Assembly: GCF_900111005.1 (NCBI RefSeq)
Contig: NZ_FOFV01000021.1
Span: 102,106 to 166,105 of the forward strand
Reading direction: 5' to 3'
Length of the DNA: 64,000 nucleotides
Source: Lentzea albida
GTDB taxonomy: Bacteria; Actinomycetota; Actinomycetes; Mycobacteriales; Pseudonocardiaceae
Shown: in pieces, positions 16,936 to 25,177 of the stretch
Numbering within the stretch: the stretch's first letter is position 1
Layout of the letters: every line of letters begins with the position of its first letter
Position numbers and translations under genes: made by a program
The notes under the pieces: generated by a model
The model's input: only the letters and a program-made list of their open reading frames with translations
Told to the model about the DNA's origin: nothing
Database searches by the model: none

Positions 16936-18252
16936 ATGGCGCCAACAACGCAGTTACGCCGTGCCGTTACGTCCAGCTTCCTCGGCAGTGTGATCGAGTA
17001 CTACGACTTCCTGCTCTACGCCACCGCGTCCGCGATCGTGTTCAACAAGGTCTTCTTCTCCTCGCTGGACCCGCTGGTCGGCACGATCGCGAGCTTCGGC
17101 ACCTTCGCCACCGGCTACCTCGCCCGCCCGCTCGGCGGTGTCCTGTTCGGACACTACGGGGACCTGCTGGGACGCAAGAAGATGCTCGTGCTCACCATGA
17201 GCCTGATGGGCGTGGCGAGCTTCCTGATCGGCCTGCTGCCCACCTACGCCCAGGTCGGCTGGCTCGCTCCCGCCGGCCTGATCCTGCTGCGGGTGCTGCA
17301 GGGCATCTCCGTCGGCGGTGAGTGGGGCGGAGCCGTGCTGATGTCGGCCGAGCACGCCACCTCGCGGCGCGGGCTGTGGGCGAGCTTCACCAACGCCGGC
17401 GCGCCGTGCGGCATGGTGCTCTCGACCGCCGCCCTGACCGGAACCGCCGCGCTCGTCGGCGAGCAGGCGTTCCTCGAGTGGGGCTGGCGGGTGCCGTTCC
17501 TGCTCAGCGTCGTGCTGCTCGGCATCGGTCTGTTCGTGCGGTTGAAGGTCGAGGAGACCCCGGTCTTCCGGGCCGGGCGCAGGCCGGGCTCCATGCCGTT
17601 GCTCGACGTGCTGCGCAACCACCCGCGCACGCTGGCGCTCGGCATCGGCGTCGGTCTCGCCGCGTTCGTCGCGCAGTCGACCCTGACGACGTTCGTGCTG
17701 GCGTACGGAGTGCAGGCGGGGGAAAGCAGGCAGATGATCCTCAACGCGCTGACGCTCTCCTCGGCGCTCGCGGTGCTCGGCATCATCGGCTGGTCGGCGG
17801 CGTCGGACAGGTTCGGGCGCAGGCCGGTCGTCCTCGCGGGCGCCGTGCTCATGGCGGCGTTCGGCTTCGCGCTGTTCCCGCTGGTGGACAACGGGTACGT
17901 CGTCATCGCACTGGTGCTCGGCCAGGCCGTGATCCACCCGATGATGTACGGGCCGCTCGCCGCGCTGTACAGCGAGCTGTTCACCACCGGCAGCCGCTAC
18001 ACCGGCGCCTCGCTCGGTTACCAGCTCGCGGGTCTCGGCGCCGGGTTCGCGCCGCTGATCTTCGCGCAGGTGCAGAAGTCGTCGGGCACGGGCGCGATCC
18101 CGTTCATCCTCGCGGCCTTCTGCCTGCTCACCGTCGTGTGCACGGTGGTCCTCCGGGAGACCAGCCGGACCAGCCTGACAGGAGACAGGGATGCGGAACT
18201 CGGGACTGGGCAGCTGGCCGCACCGCCGCGCACGCATGGCGCCGAAGCGTAA
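16936..18252 (+). CDS. MFS transporter, metabolite:H+ symporter (MHS) family
   Basis: A 438-residue 12-TM importer of the MHS group (ShiA/ProP/KgtP-like). Typical blocks are SSFLGSVIEYYDFLLYATASAIVFNKVFF at the N-terminus, FGHYGDLLGRKKMLVLT, and GISVGGEWGGAVLMSAEHA. It follows the MaoC gene by 9 bases, with an AGGTGAAG ribosome site. It probably takes up the acid that the next gene activates with CoA. Its 3' end overlaps the synthetase gene by 62 bases. Confidence 0.85.
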   Translation: MAPTTQLRRAVTSSFLGSVIEYYDFLLYATASAIVFNKVFFSSLDPLVGTIASFGTFATGYLARPLGGVLFGHYGDLLGRKKMLVLTMSLMGVASFLIGLLPTYAQVGWLAPAGLILLRVLQGISVGGEWGGAVLMSAEHATSRRGLWASFTNAGAPCGMVLSTAALTGTAALVGEQAFLEWGWRVPFLLSVVLLGIGLFVRLKVEETPVFRAGRRPGSMPLLDVLRNHPRTLALGIGVGLAAFVAQSTLTTFVLAYGVQAGESRQMILNALTLSSALAVLGIIGWSAASDRFGRRPVVLAGAVLMAAFGFALFPLVDNGYVVIALVLGQAVIHPMMYGPLAALYSELFTTGSRYTGASLGYQLAGLGAGFAPLIFAQVQKSSGTGAIPFILAAFCLLTVVCTVVLRETSRTSLTGDRDAELGTGQLAAPPRTHGAEA

Positions 18253-19627
18253 GGCGTTCACCTACAACGGGGTCTCGACGACGTACGACGAGCTGGCCGT
18301 CCGCACGACCCGCCTCGCGTGGCGGTTGCGGGAGCTCGGCGTGCGGCACGGCGACCGGGTCGCGTACCTCGGCCCGAACCACCCGTCGTTCGCCGAGACC
18401 ATGTTCGCCGCGCACCAGCTGGGCGCGATCTTCGTGCCGCTGAACTTCCGCCTCACGCCCGCGGAGGTGAACTACCAGCTGGCCGACTGCGGCGCGCACG
18501 TCCTCGTGCACGCGCCTTCCCACGCCGCCGAGCACCCGCGCGCCGTGTCGCTCGCGGAGTACGAGGACTGGCTGCTGGGCGGCTCCGACGAACCGGTCGA
18601 CGAGCCCGTCGACATCGGCGAACCCGCGCTGATCCTCTACACCTCGGGCACGACCGGCAGGCCCAAGGGCGCGGTGCTGACCCACGCCAACCTGCTGTGG
18701 AACACCTTCAACCTGATGATCGGCGTCGACCTCGCCTCCGACGAGGTCGCGCTGGTCACCGCGCCGCTGTTCCACGTCGCCGCGCTGGCCCAGACGTTGC
18801 TGCCCACCTTCGTGAAGGGTGGGCACTGCGTCATCACCTCGGGCTGGGACGTCACGGCGTGCGTGTCGTTGATCGAAGAGCACGGCGTGACGTCGATGTT
18901 CGGCGTGTCGACCATGTTCGCGGACCTGGCGTCGTCGTCGTTGTGGCACACGGCGGACCTGTCGTCGTTGCGGGTGCTGCTGTGCGGCGGGGCGGCGGTG
19001 CCGGACGCGGTGATCCGCGCCTACCAGGACCGCGGCCTGGTGTTCTGCCAGGGCTACGGCCTCACCGAGACCGCGCCGGGCGCCACGTTCCTGGAGGCTT
19101 CCGACAGCGTTCAGCGCGCGGGTTCGGCCGGTCCGTGCGTGTTCTTCGGCGATCTGAGGCTCTCGGACGTCGGTGAGGTCGAGGTGCAGGGCCCGAACGT
19201 GACCCCGGGCTACTGGAACGACCCGGTCGCCACCGCGGCGGCGTTCACCGAGGACGGCTGGTTCCGCACCGGCGACCTCGGCCGGCTCGACGACGGCCAC
19301 CTGTACGTCCTCGACCGCCTCAAGGACATGTACATCTCCGGCGGCGAGAACGTCTACCCGGCCGAGGTCGAGAACGCGATCACCTCACACCCGGACGTCG
19401 CCGAGGTGGCGGTCGTCGGGGTGCCGGACCAGCGCTGGGGCGAGGTGGGACGCGCGTTCGTGCGCCCGCGCGACGGCGCCGTCGTGGACGCCGCCGGGTT
19501 GCGGGAGTTCCTGGTGCCGCGCCTGGCGAAGTACAAGATCCCCGTGCACGTCGAGGTGGTCGCCGAACTGCCGCGCACGGGGTCCGGGAAGGTCCTCAAG
19601 CCCGCGCTGCGCCGGGTGCCGTTGTGA
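18191..19627 (+). CDS. Acyl-CoA synthetase (AMP-binding, class I adenylate-forming)
   Basis: A 478-residue ligase. The N-terminus GLGSWPHRRARMAPKRKAF matches fatty/aryl-acid ligases, which supports the ATG at 18191 (ribosome site AGGAGACAGGG) even though it overlaps the transporter gene by 62 bases. The ATP-binding P-loop is LYTSGTTGRPKGAVLTH; further motifs are GYGLTETAPGATFLE, WFRTGDLGRLDDGHLYVLDRLKDMYISGGENVYP and the catalytic lysine PRTGSGKVLK near the end. It activates an organic acid to its CoA ester, starting the pathway and probably making the PaaX inducer. Confidence 0.9.
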   Translation: MRNSGLGSWPHRRARMAPKRKAFTYNGVSTTYDELAVRTTRLAWRLRELGVRHGDRVAYLGPNHPSFAETMFAAHQLGAIFVPLNFRLTPAEVNYQLADCGAHVLVHAPSHAAEHPRAVSLAEYEDWLLGGSDEPVDEPVDIGEPALILYTSGTTGRPKGAVLTHANLLWNTFNLMIGVDLASDEVALVTAPLFHVAALAQTLLPTFVKGGHCVITSGWDVTACVSLIEEHGVTSMFGVSTMFADLASSSLWHTADLSSLRVLLCGGAAVPDAVIRAYQDRGLVFCQGYGLTETAPGATFLEASDSVQRAGSAGPCVFFGDLRLSDVGEVEVQGPNVTPGYWNDPVATAAAFTEDGWFRTGDLGRLDDGHLYVLDRLKDMYISGGENVYPAEVENAITSHPDVAEVAVVGVPDQRWGEVGRAFVRPRDGAVVDAAGLREFLVPRLAKYKIPVHVEVVAELPRTGSGKVLKPALRRVPL

Positions 19628-20228
19628 CCGCGTGACGACACAGGAGCGTCTGGACCGCCTCGTCCACCGAGTGGGCCAAGGCCTTCTCGGTGGGCGCCCA
19701 GTTCACCAGCAGCATCCGCGGCCAGAACGCGAAGTTCGAGATCATGCCGAGGAACTGCGTCGCCGTGCCGACCGGGTCGTCGACCACCAGCGTGCCGGCG
19801 TCGCGCTCGGCCACCAGGTAGTCGCGGACGGAGTCGAAGAACGGCTGCTTGCCGAGCTTGAACTGCGTCTGGCCGAGCTCGGGGAAGCGTGGCGCCTCAG
19901 CGATGACGATGCGGAACAGCGCGACCATGCCCGGCCGCGTCAGCAGCGCCACGTACCGGTCGCCGAGCACTTTGAGCCCCTTCGCGGGGTCGCCCGGCGG
20001 CGGCGTGAGCGCGCCCTCCTCCGTGCGCCAGTAGTCGGTGACGATCGCGTCGAACAGCTCGGCCTTCGTCGGGAACTGCTTGAACAGCGTCGCCTTCGAG
20101 ACCCCGGCCGCGTCGGCGATGCGCGCGAGTGACGTCTTGTCGTAGCCGGACTCCAGGAACAGCGTCGTCGCGGCGTCGACGATCGCCGTCCGCTTCTGCT
20201 CCGCCAGACGCTCGTGGTAGGTCGGCAC
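19596..20228 (-). CDS. TetR family regulator
   Basis: A 210-residue repressor with an N-terminal HTH (AIVDAATTLFLESGYDKTSLARIADAAGVSKATLFKQFPTKAELF). Divergent from the SDR at 20328, with two matching 20-bp palindromes in the 99-base gap, so it most likely controls itself and that SDR. The 3' end overlaps the acyl-CoA synthetase gene by 32 bases, tail to tail. Confidence 0.9.
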   Translation of the reverse strand: MPTYHERLAEQKRTAIVDAATTLFLESGYDKTSLARIADAAGVSKATLFKQFPTKAELFDAIVTDYWRTEEGALTPPPGDPAKGLKVLGDRYVALLTRPGMVALFRIVIAEAPRFPELGQTQFKLGKQPFFDSVRDYLVAERDAGTLVVDDPVGTATQFLGMISNFAFWPRMLLVNWAPTEKALAHSVDEAVQTLLCRHAVTTAPGAARA

Positions 20229-20246
20229 GCCCCCAGTATGCCACGA

Positions 20247-20266
20247 GGTGAGTCACTTGACTCACC
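20247..20266. promoter_or_regulatory. TetR operator, perfect copy
   Basis: GGTGAGTCACTTGACTCACC is a perfect 9+2+9 palindrome. A close copy begins 45 bases downstream. The position near the TetR start suggests autorepression. Confidence 0.75.
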
Positions 20267-20291
20267 ATCGGTGTCATGTCTACCGTTCCGA

Positions 20292-20311
20292 GGTGAGTCA
20301 CTCAACTCACC
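20292..20311. promoter_or_regulatory. TetR operator, second copy
   Basis: GGTGAGTCACTCAACTCACC keeps the 7-bp outer arms of the site at 20247-20266 and lies 16 bases before the SDR start codon, where binding would block the SDR promoter or initiation region. Confidence 0.7.
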
Positions 20312-20327
20312 ACTGGAGGAATGGACG

Positions 20328-21086
20328 ATGGGACGCTTCGACGGACGGACGGTGCTCGTCACCGGCGCGACGAGCGGGATGGGTGCGAGCCACGTGCGGG
20401 GCTTCCACGCCGAAGGGGCGCGGGTCGTGATCGGCGCGCGGGACCTGGCGGCAGGCGAGGCGTTCGCCGCGGAACTGGGCTCGCGGGCGGTCGCCGTGCG
20501 CCTCGACGTGACGTCCGAGGCGGACTGGACCGCCGCACTGGAGGCCGCCGGGCCGATCTCGGTGCTGGTCAACAACGCGGGCGCCCAGCACCCCGCCGCG
20601 CTGATCGAGGACACCGCGCTGCAGGTCTGGGAGCGGACGCTCGCGGTGAACCTGACCGGGCAGTTCCTGGGGATCAAGCACGCCGCGGCGTCGTTGCGAC
20701 AGGCCGGTGGAGGATCGATCGTGAACATCGCCTCGACCATGGGCAACGTCGGTCAGGCCTACTACGCGCCTTACGTGGCGAGCAAGTGGGCGTTGCGCGG
20801 ACTGACCCGCACGGCGGCGCTCGAACTCGGCCGCGACGGGATCCGGGTGAACTCGGTGCACCCCGGTGTGGTGGCGACGCCGTTCATCACCGAACCCGTG
20901 GCGGACGGGCAGCCAGCCATCGGCGACCTCTACTCCCCCGCCCCGTTCGCCGTGCCGCGACTCGGGACGCCGCAGGAGGTCACCGCGCTCGTCCTGCACC
21001 TCGCCTCGGACGACGGGGCGTTCGCGACCGGGGCGGAGTTCGTGCTGGACGGCGGTCTGCTGCTCGGACCGGCACTAGCCGCGTAG
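20328..21086 (+). CDS. Short-chain dehydrogenase/reductase (classical, 3-oxoacyl reductase/steroid DH-like)
   Basis: A 252-residue classical SDR: TGATSGMG at residues 12-19, NNAG (VLVNNAGAQHP), catalytic Ser region NIASTMGNVGQ, YVASK active site and the C-terminal GAEFVLDGGL. Closest in style to 20-beta-hydroxysteroid or FabG-type reductases; the substrate is unknown. A GGAGG ribosome site sits before the ATG. Controlled by the divergent TetR through two palindromes. It overlaps the convergent SARP gene by 12 bases. Confidence 0.9.
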   Translation: MGRFDGRTVLVTGATSGMGASHVRGFHAEGARVVIGARDLAAGEAFAAELGSRAVAVRLDVTSEADWTAALEAAGPISVLVNNAGAQHPAALIEDTALQVWERTLAVNLTGQFLGIKHAAASLRQAGGGSIVNIASTMGNVGQAYYAPYVASKWALRGLTRTAALELGRDGIRVNSVHPGVVATPFITEPVADGQPAIGDLYSPAPFAVPRLGTPQEVTALVLHLASDDGAFATGAEFVLDGGLLLGPALAA

Positions 21087-23888
21087 GTACTCCTCCACCG
21101 GGCCGAACGTGAACAGCCCGGTGCCCGCCACCAGTTCTCCCTTGGCGGGCAACAGAAGTCTGTGTGCGCGCTCACGCAGTTCGTAGTCGTTCAACCTGAT
21201 CGCCGCCATCGCCAGCAGGCAGGCGCGGACCTCCGTCAGGAGGTCGGCCGGTCCGTCGGGAAGTGCCCGTGCGGCTGCGAGCGCTTCGTCCGGCGGCAAG
21301 GCCAGCGGCCTGACCCAGTCGAGGTGCGGGCCCCAGTCGTCGTCCAGGTCCACTGTGGACGGCCCGTGCAGGCTGAGCAGGGCGAGCGGCAGGAGTCCGC
21401 GTTCCATGCCCCACATGCCGGTTCCCCTGACGCGCTCGGCCGCGGCCCGATAGGCGCGGTCGGCTTCGGCCTTCCTGCCCGCCGCCGCGAGTTTGAGCGC
21501 GGTGTACCACTCCGTGAAGACGCTGACGAGCGGCAGGTCGTGTTCGTGGGCCAGTTCGTCGGCGGCGGCCGCGTGCCGGTCGGCGGTGGCGAAGTCGGCG
21601 AGCGCGGACGAGGCCTGCACGAGGATCAGGTGTCCCAGGACCTCGTGGGTGACCAGGCCGTCTGCCACCTCGACGAGTTCGCGCCCGATCTCGGCTCGTT
21701 CGCGGGCGAGGCCCGTGCGGTGGAAGGTGTGCATGAAGCGGGCGTTCAGCGCGAACGCGCGCAGTTCGGGTTCGCCGAGGTCGTTCGCGATGGCCTCGGC
21801 CTCCCGCGCTTCGGGCAGGCGGGCGCCGGTGCCGCGGTCCTCCATCGCGATGGTGGCGAGCAGGCGGGCACGGGTGGCGGTCGGGCCGGGGAACGCGGGC
21901 AGGACGCGTTCGGCGGCGGCGACGAGTTCGGCGGAGTGGGCCGGGTCGTCGTTGGTGGTCCAGATGCCGGGGACGTCGAACGACCCGATCGCCTCGGCCA
22001 CCTCCCGCGCACCGCCGGCGAGCCGCAGCGCCACCGACCGCTGCCTCCGCGCCTCCTCCAGGTCCCCGCTCACCGCCAGCGCCCTGGCCAGCCCGATCAC
22101 CAGGTCAGCACGCTCCGTCCCGGCCGCGATCGCCGCCCTCCACCACCGCACCGCCTCACGAGGCGAGCGCGTCCCCTCCGCGGCCTCGGCCAGCGCGTGC
22201 ACCGCAGCCGGACTTCGAGTCCCCGCGAGGGCGTAGTGGTGCGCAAGCGTCCGCACGTCACCAGAGCCGAGCGCCTCCGCCACCACCGCGTGCCAGCGGG
22301 CGCGTCTGGTCAGCGACACGTCCTCGTACAGGGTGTCGCGCACCAGCACGTGCGCGAACCGGGCGTGGCCGGGCGCCACCTCCACCACGAACCCCGCGGC
22401 GATCGCGGCGTCCAGCGCGTCGAGCACGTCGTGACCCGCCAGTGCGGCCAGCAGATCGACGTCGACGTCCCGGCCGAGCACGGAGGCCTGGTGCAACACG
22501 GTCCGCGCTTCGGCCGGCAACCCCGAGAGCCGGTGGCGCAGGACGTCCCGCACACCGGCCGGGACCGCGCCGAGGTCACCGCCGGACTCGACCAGCCGCA
22601 CGAGTTCCTTGACGTAGAACGGATTGCCTCCGCTGCGTTCGTGGATCGCCCGCGCGTCCAGCGATCCCACCAGCGCGGCGACCGCCTCCTCGTCGAGTCC
22701 GCGGAGCTCCACCCTGACCGGTTCGGCACGAGCCAGCGCTTCCAACGGCACTGCGGTGCGCGAGGTCACCACGATCAGCACCCTGCCCGACAACCGGGCC
22801 GTCGTGAAGGCGGCCAGCACCGCCAGTGTCTCCTCGTCGGCCTGGTGCAGGTCGTCCAGCACCACCAGGACCGGCGCCGCGGACTCCACTGTGGACACCA
22901 CGGCGCGGCGCAGGTGGAACCGGTCGGCCACCGGGAGTGCCGAACCCAGCGCCTCCACGACCTGCTGCCACGGCCACGCCACCGGCGCGTCCTCGGGGCA
23001 GCGCGCCCACACCGTCCGCCAGCCCTTCGCGCCGAGCACGGCGCTGAACGCCTCGGCCAGCGCCGTCTTGCCGACACCGGCCTCGCCGGTCACCACCGCG
23101 ATGCCGAGCCCGGCAGCAGGTGTCGCTGATTCCAGGGCCGCCAGTTCCGAAGACCGTCCCACCAGCGGAGACCGGGGTGCGGGCGTCAGGCGGGGCGACT
23201 GGGCGAGGATGTCCGACTCCAGCGCGCGGAGCTCGGGCCCGGGGTCCACGCCCAGGTTCTCGACGAGGGCGAGACGGGCGGAACGCACCGCCTCCAGCGC
23301 GTCTCCCTGACGGCCTTCGCGGTACAGGGCGAGCGCGAGCAGGCTCCACGCCTTCTCCCGCCACGGGTGGTCGGCCAGGTGTGCTCGCAGGTCGGCGACG
23401 ACCCCGGCCGCCCGTCCGACGGCCAGCGCGGCCTCGGCACGGCGTTCGACCGCCACCAGCCGCAGTTCCTCCAGCCGGTCGATCTCCGCGCGCGCCCAGT
23501 GCTCGTCGGCGAACTCGGCGTAGGCGGGACCCCGCCACAGGCTCAAGGCGCTGTCCAGCACGGACAGGTCGCCGCCGAGCATCTCCTCGAACCGCCAGGC
23601 GTCCACGTCCTCCGCCAGCAACGCGTAGCCCGCGCCCTCGGTGACCAGCAGCGTCGACGGAGTCCGGGGTGGACGGCCGGGTTCGAGGGCCTTGCGCAAC
23701 GCCCCGACGAACGTCTGCACCGTGCCGAGCGCGCCGTCCGGCGGGTCCTCCCACAGGTCGGCGACGAGCGTGCGCACGGGCACCACCCGGCGGCGCGCGA
23801 CCAGCAGGCGGGCCAGCACGGCGCGTTGCCGCGGGCCGCCGAGCCGGGCCGACCCGGCGGTCAGGGGGCCCAGCACCCCGAACCTCAT
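21075..23888 (-). CDS. SARP/AfsR-like regulator with BTAD and AAA/STAND ATPase
   Basis: A 937-residue multidomain regulator. Residues 1-90 form an OmpR-like winged helix (RFGVLGPLTAGSARLGGPRQRAVLARLLV...GALGTVQTFVGALRKALEP), residues about 95-235 the bacterial transcriptional activator domain, and residues about 240-560 an ATPase with Walker A GEAGVGKT (268-275) and Walker B VLVVLDDLHQAD. The helical remainder resembles TPR-type sensor repeats. Such proteins activate antibiotic or secondary-metabolite genes, but no biosynthetic cluster adjoins it. Divergent from the alpha/beta hydrolase by 44 bases. An ATG 60 bases upstream is less likely because the domain begins at MRFGVLGPL. Confidence 0.9.
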   Translation of the reverse strand: MRFGVLGPLTAGSARLGGPRQRAVLARLLVARRRVVPVRTLVADLWEDPPDGALGTVQTFVGALRKALEPGRPPRTPSTLLVTEGAGYALLAEDVDAWRFEEMLGGDLSVLDSALSLWRGPAYAEFADEHWARAEIDRLEELRLVAVERRAEAALAVGRAAGVVADLRAHLADHPWREKAWSLLALALYREGRQGDALEAVRSARLALVENLGVDPGPELRALESDILAQSPRLTPAPRSPLVGRSSELAALESATPAAGLGIAVVTGEAGVGKTALAEAFSAVLGAKGWRTVWARCPEDAPVAWPWQQVVEALGSALPVADRFHLRRAVVSTVESAAPVLVVLDDLHQADEETLAVLAAFTTARLSGRVLIVVTSRTAVPLEALARAEPVRVELRGLDEEAVAALVGSLDARAIHERSGGNPFYVKELVRLVESGGDLGAVPAGVRDVLRHRLSGLPAEARTVLHQASVLGRDVDVDLLAALAGHDVLDALDAAIAAGFVVEVAPGHARFAHVLVRDTLYEDVSLTRRARWHAVVAEALGSGDVRTLAHHYALAGTRSPAAVHALAEAAEGTRSPREAVRWWRAAIAAGTERADLVIGLARALAVSGDLEEARRQRSVALRLAGGAREVAEAIGSFDVPGIWTTNDDPAHSAELVAAAERVLPAFPGPTATRARLLATIAMEDRGTGARLPEAREAEAIANDLGEPELRAFALNARFMHTFHRTGLARERAEIGRELVEVADGLVTHEVLGHLILVQASSALADFATADRHAAAADELAHEHDLPLVSVFTEWYTALKLAAAGRKAEADRAYRAAAERVRGTGMWGMERGLLPLALLSLHGPSTVDLDDDWGPHLDWVRPLALPPDEALAAARALPDGPADLLTEVRACLLAMAAIRLNDYELRERAHRLLLPAKGELVAGTGLFTFGPVEEYLRG

Positions 23889-23932
23889 CCGGCGCTGATC
23901 CGTTGCTGATCGGGCGGCGCCACAGTGTGCTC

Positions 23933-24796
23933 GTGAACCACACCGCATTCGACTACCAGCGCGTTCAGGTCTCCGGCGGCATCGAGCTGAACGTGGCCAC
24001 GACCGGCGGCGGAAGCCCCGTCGTGCTCCTGCACGGCTTCCCGCAGACCCACCTCATGTGGCGGCACGTCGCCGCCGGCCTGGCGTCCGACCACACCGTG
24101 ATCATGCCCGACCTGCGCGGCTACGGCGACAGCGACAAGCCCGCCGACACCGGCTCGACCTACGCCAAGCGCACCATGGCCGCCGACGTGGTCGAGGTCG
24201 CGCGGCGGCTCGGCCACGACACGTTCGCCCTGGCGGGGCACGACCGGGGCGCGCTCGTGGCGTTCCGCACGGGCCTCGACCACCCGGAGCACGTCACGCA
24301 CCTCGCGTCCCTCGACGTGCTGCCGACGCTCGACATGTGGGACGTGATGCGCGGGACGTCGGCCGCCGTCGGGTTCCACCTGTTCCTGATGGCCCAGCCA
24401 CCCGGTCTCGCCGAGCAGATGATCAGCGCGGTCCCGGACGCGTTCTTCGGCCACTTCCTCGACATCTGGAGCCAGAAACCGTTCCCCGGCGACGTCCGCG
24501 CCGAGTACCTGCGCGCCTCGCGGGAGGCCGTGACGTCGATCGTCGCGGACTACCGGGCGTCGGCCACGATCGACGTCGAGCACGACACCGCCGACCGGGA
24601 CGCGGGCACGCGGTTGAAGATGCCGGTCACCGTGCTGCAGCAGGACTGGGGTGCCGCTCTCGGCTTCGACGCGCGGCGGCTGTGGGAGGCCTGGGCGCCC
24701 GATCTCGACCACCGCACGGTCTCCTGCGGACACTTCATGGCCGAGGAGGCGCCGGACGTGGTCACGGCGGCGATCCGCGACCTGCTGAAGCGCTGA
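23933..24796 (+). CDS. Alpha/beta hydrolase (haloacetate dehalogenase / epoxide hydrolase-like)
   Basis: A 287-residue alpha/beta hydrolase. Oxyanion segment LLHGFPQTHLMWRHVA, nucleophile elbow LAGHDRGALVAFR with Asp as nucleophile (GHDRG), and terminal His in CGHFMAEEAP. The GHDRG nucleophile and HGFPQT motif are those of fluoroacetate dehalogenases and related epoxide hydrolases. GTG at 23933 chosen; an in-frame GTG at 23927 is possible. Divergent from the SARP regulator, so it may be one of its targets. Confidence 0.85.
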   Translation: MNHTAFDYQRVQVSGGIELNVATTGGGSPVVLLHGFPQTHLMWRHVAAGLASDHTVIMPDLRGYGDSDKPADTGSTYAKRTMAADVVEVARRLGHDTFALAGHDRGALVAFRTGLDHPEHVTHLASLDVLPTLDMWDVMRGTSAAVGFHLFLMAQPPGLAEQMISAVPDAFFGHFLDIWSQKPFPGDVRAEYLRASREAVTSIVADYRASATIDVEHDTADRDAGTRLKMPVTVLQQDWGAALGFDARRLWEAWAPDLDHRTVSCGHFMAEEAPDVVTAAIRDLLKR

Positions 24797-24808
24797 TCCC
24801 GGCCCCCG

Positions 24809-25168
24809 TCAGGCCCTGACGCGGCCCTTGGTCGTCCACATCCGGTACCCCGCCGACTGGGCCTCCGCCTCCGACCCGAACGTCATGTCGCCCTTCGTCC
24901 GCCGGTAGTACGGCGAGTCCGGCGTGTGGTAGACCATGGTCTTCGAGTTCCCCTTGACCGGCAACGGTTCCTTGACCGGCTTCGGCGCGGCGGGCGGCTG
25001 CTCGGAGATCACCACCTGCTCGGTGGTGGAGCGGGGCGCGGGCAGCGCCAGGCGGGCCTTGGGGCGTTCGGGCTGGAGGCGGCCGCGAACCGACAGCCAC
25101 GTCACCAGCACGCCCACGGCGAACGACGCCAGGCAGAGCAGGAACATCTGCGAGAACAACCAGAGCAC
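24809..25168 (-). CDS. ArfC-like channel accessory protein, sunset-domain variant
   Basis: A 119-residue protein: N-terminal membrane helix (LWLFSQMFLLCLASFAVGVLVTWLSV), a basic/proline linker, and a C-terminal sunset-type domain (VKGNSKTMVYHTPDSPYYRRTKGDMTFGSEAEAQSAGYRMW). This layout matches proteins called ArfC, sunset variant, in actinobacteria, partners of the ArfA/OmpATb envelope protein. It follows the arfA-like gene by 9 bases and is surely co-transcribed. The name rests on family memory; no ArfB-like gene lies between them. Confidence 0.65.
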   Translation of the reverse strand: MLWLFSQMFLLCLASFAVGVLVTWLSVRGRLQPERPKARLALPAPRSTTEQVVISEQPPAAPKPVKEPLPVKGNSKTMVYHTPDSPYYRRTKGDMTFGSEAEAQSAGYRMWTTKGRVRA

Positions 25169-25177
25169 AGCGAACTC

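Noticed and set aside
21075..23888. SARP regulator as a sign of an antibiotic cluster here
   Set aside because: No PKS, NRPS, terpene or other core biosynthetic genes adjoin it within the window.
23933..24796. Alpha/beta hydrolase as part of an arsenic or halogen-resistance island
   Set aside because: The Asp nucleophile motif alone does not establish dehalogenation and no related genes are nearby.
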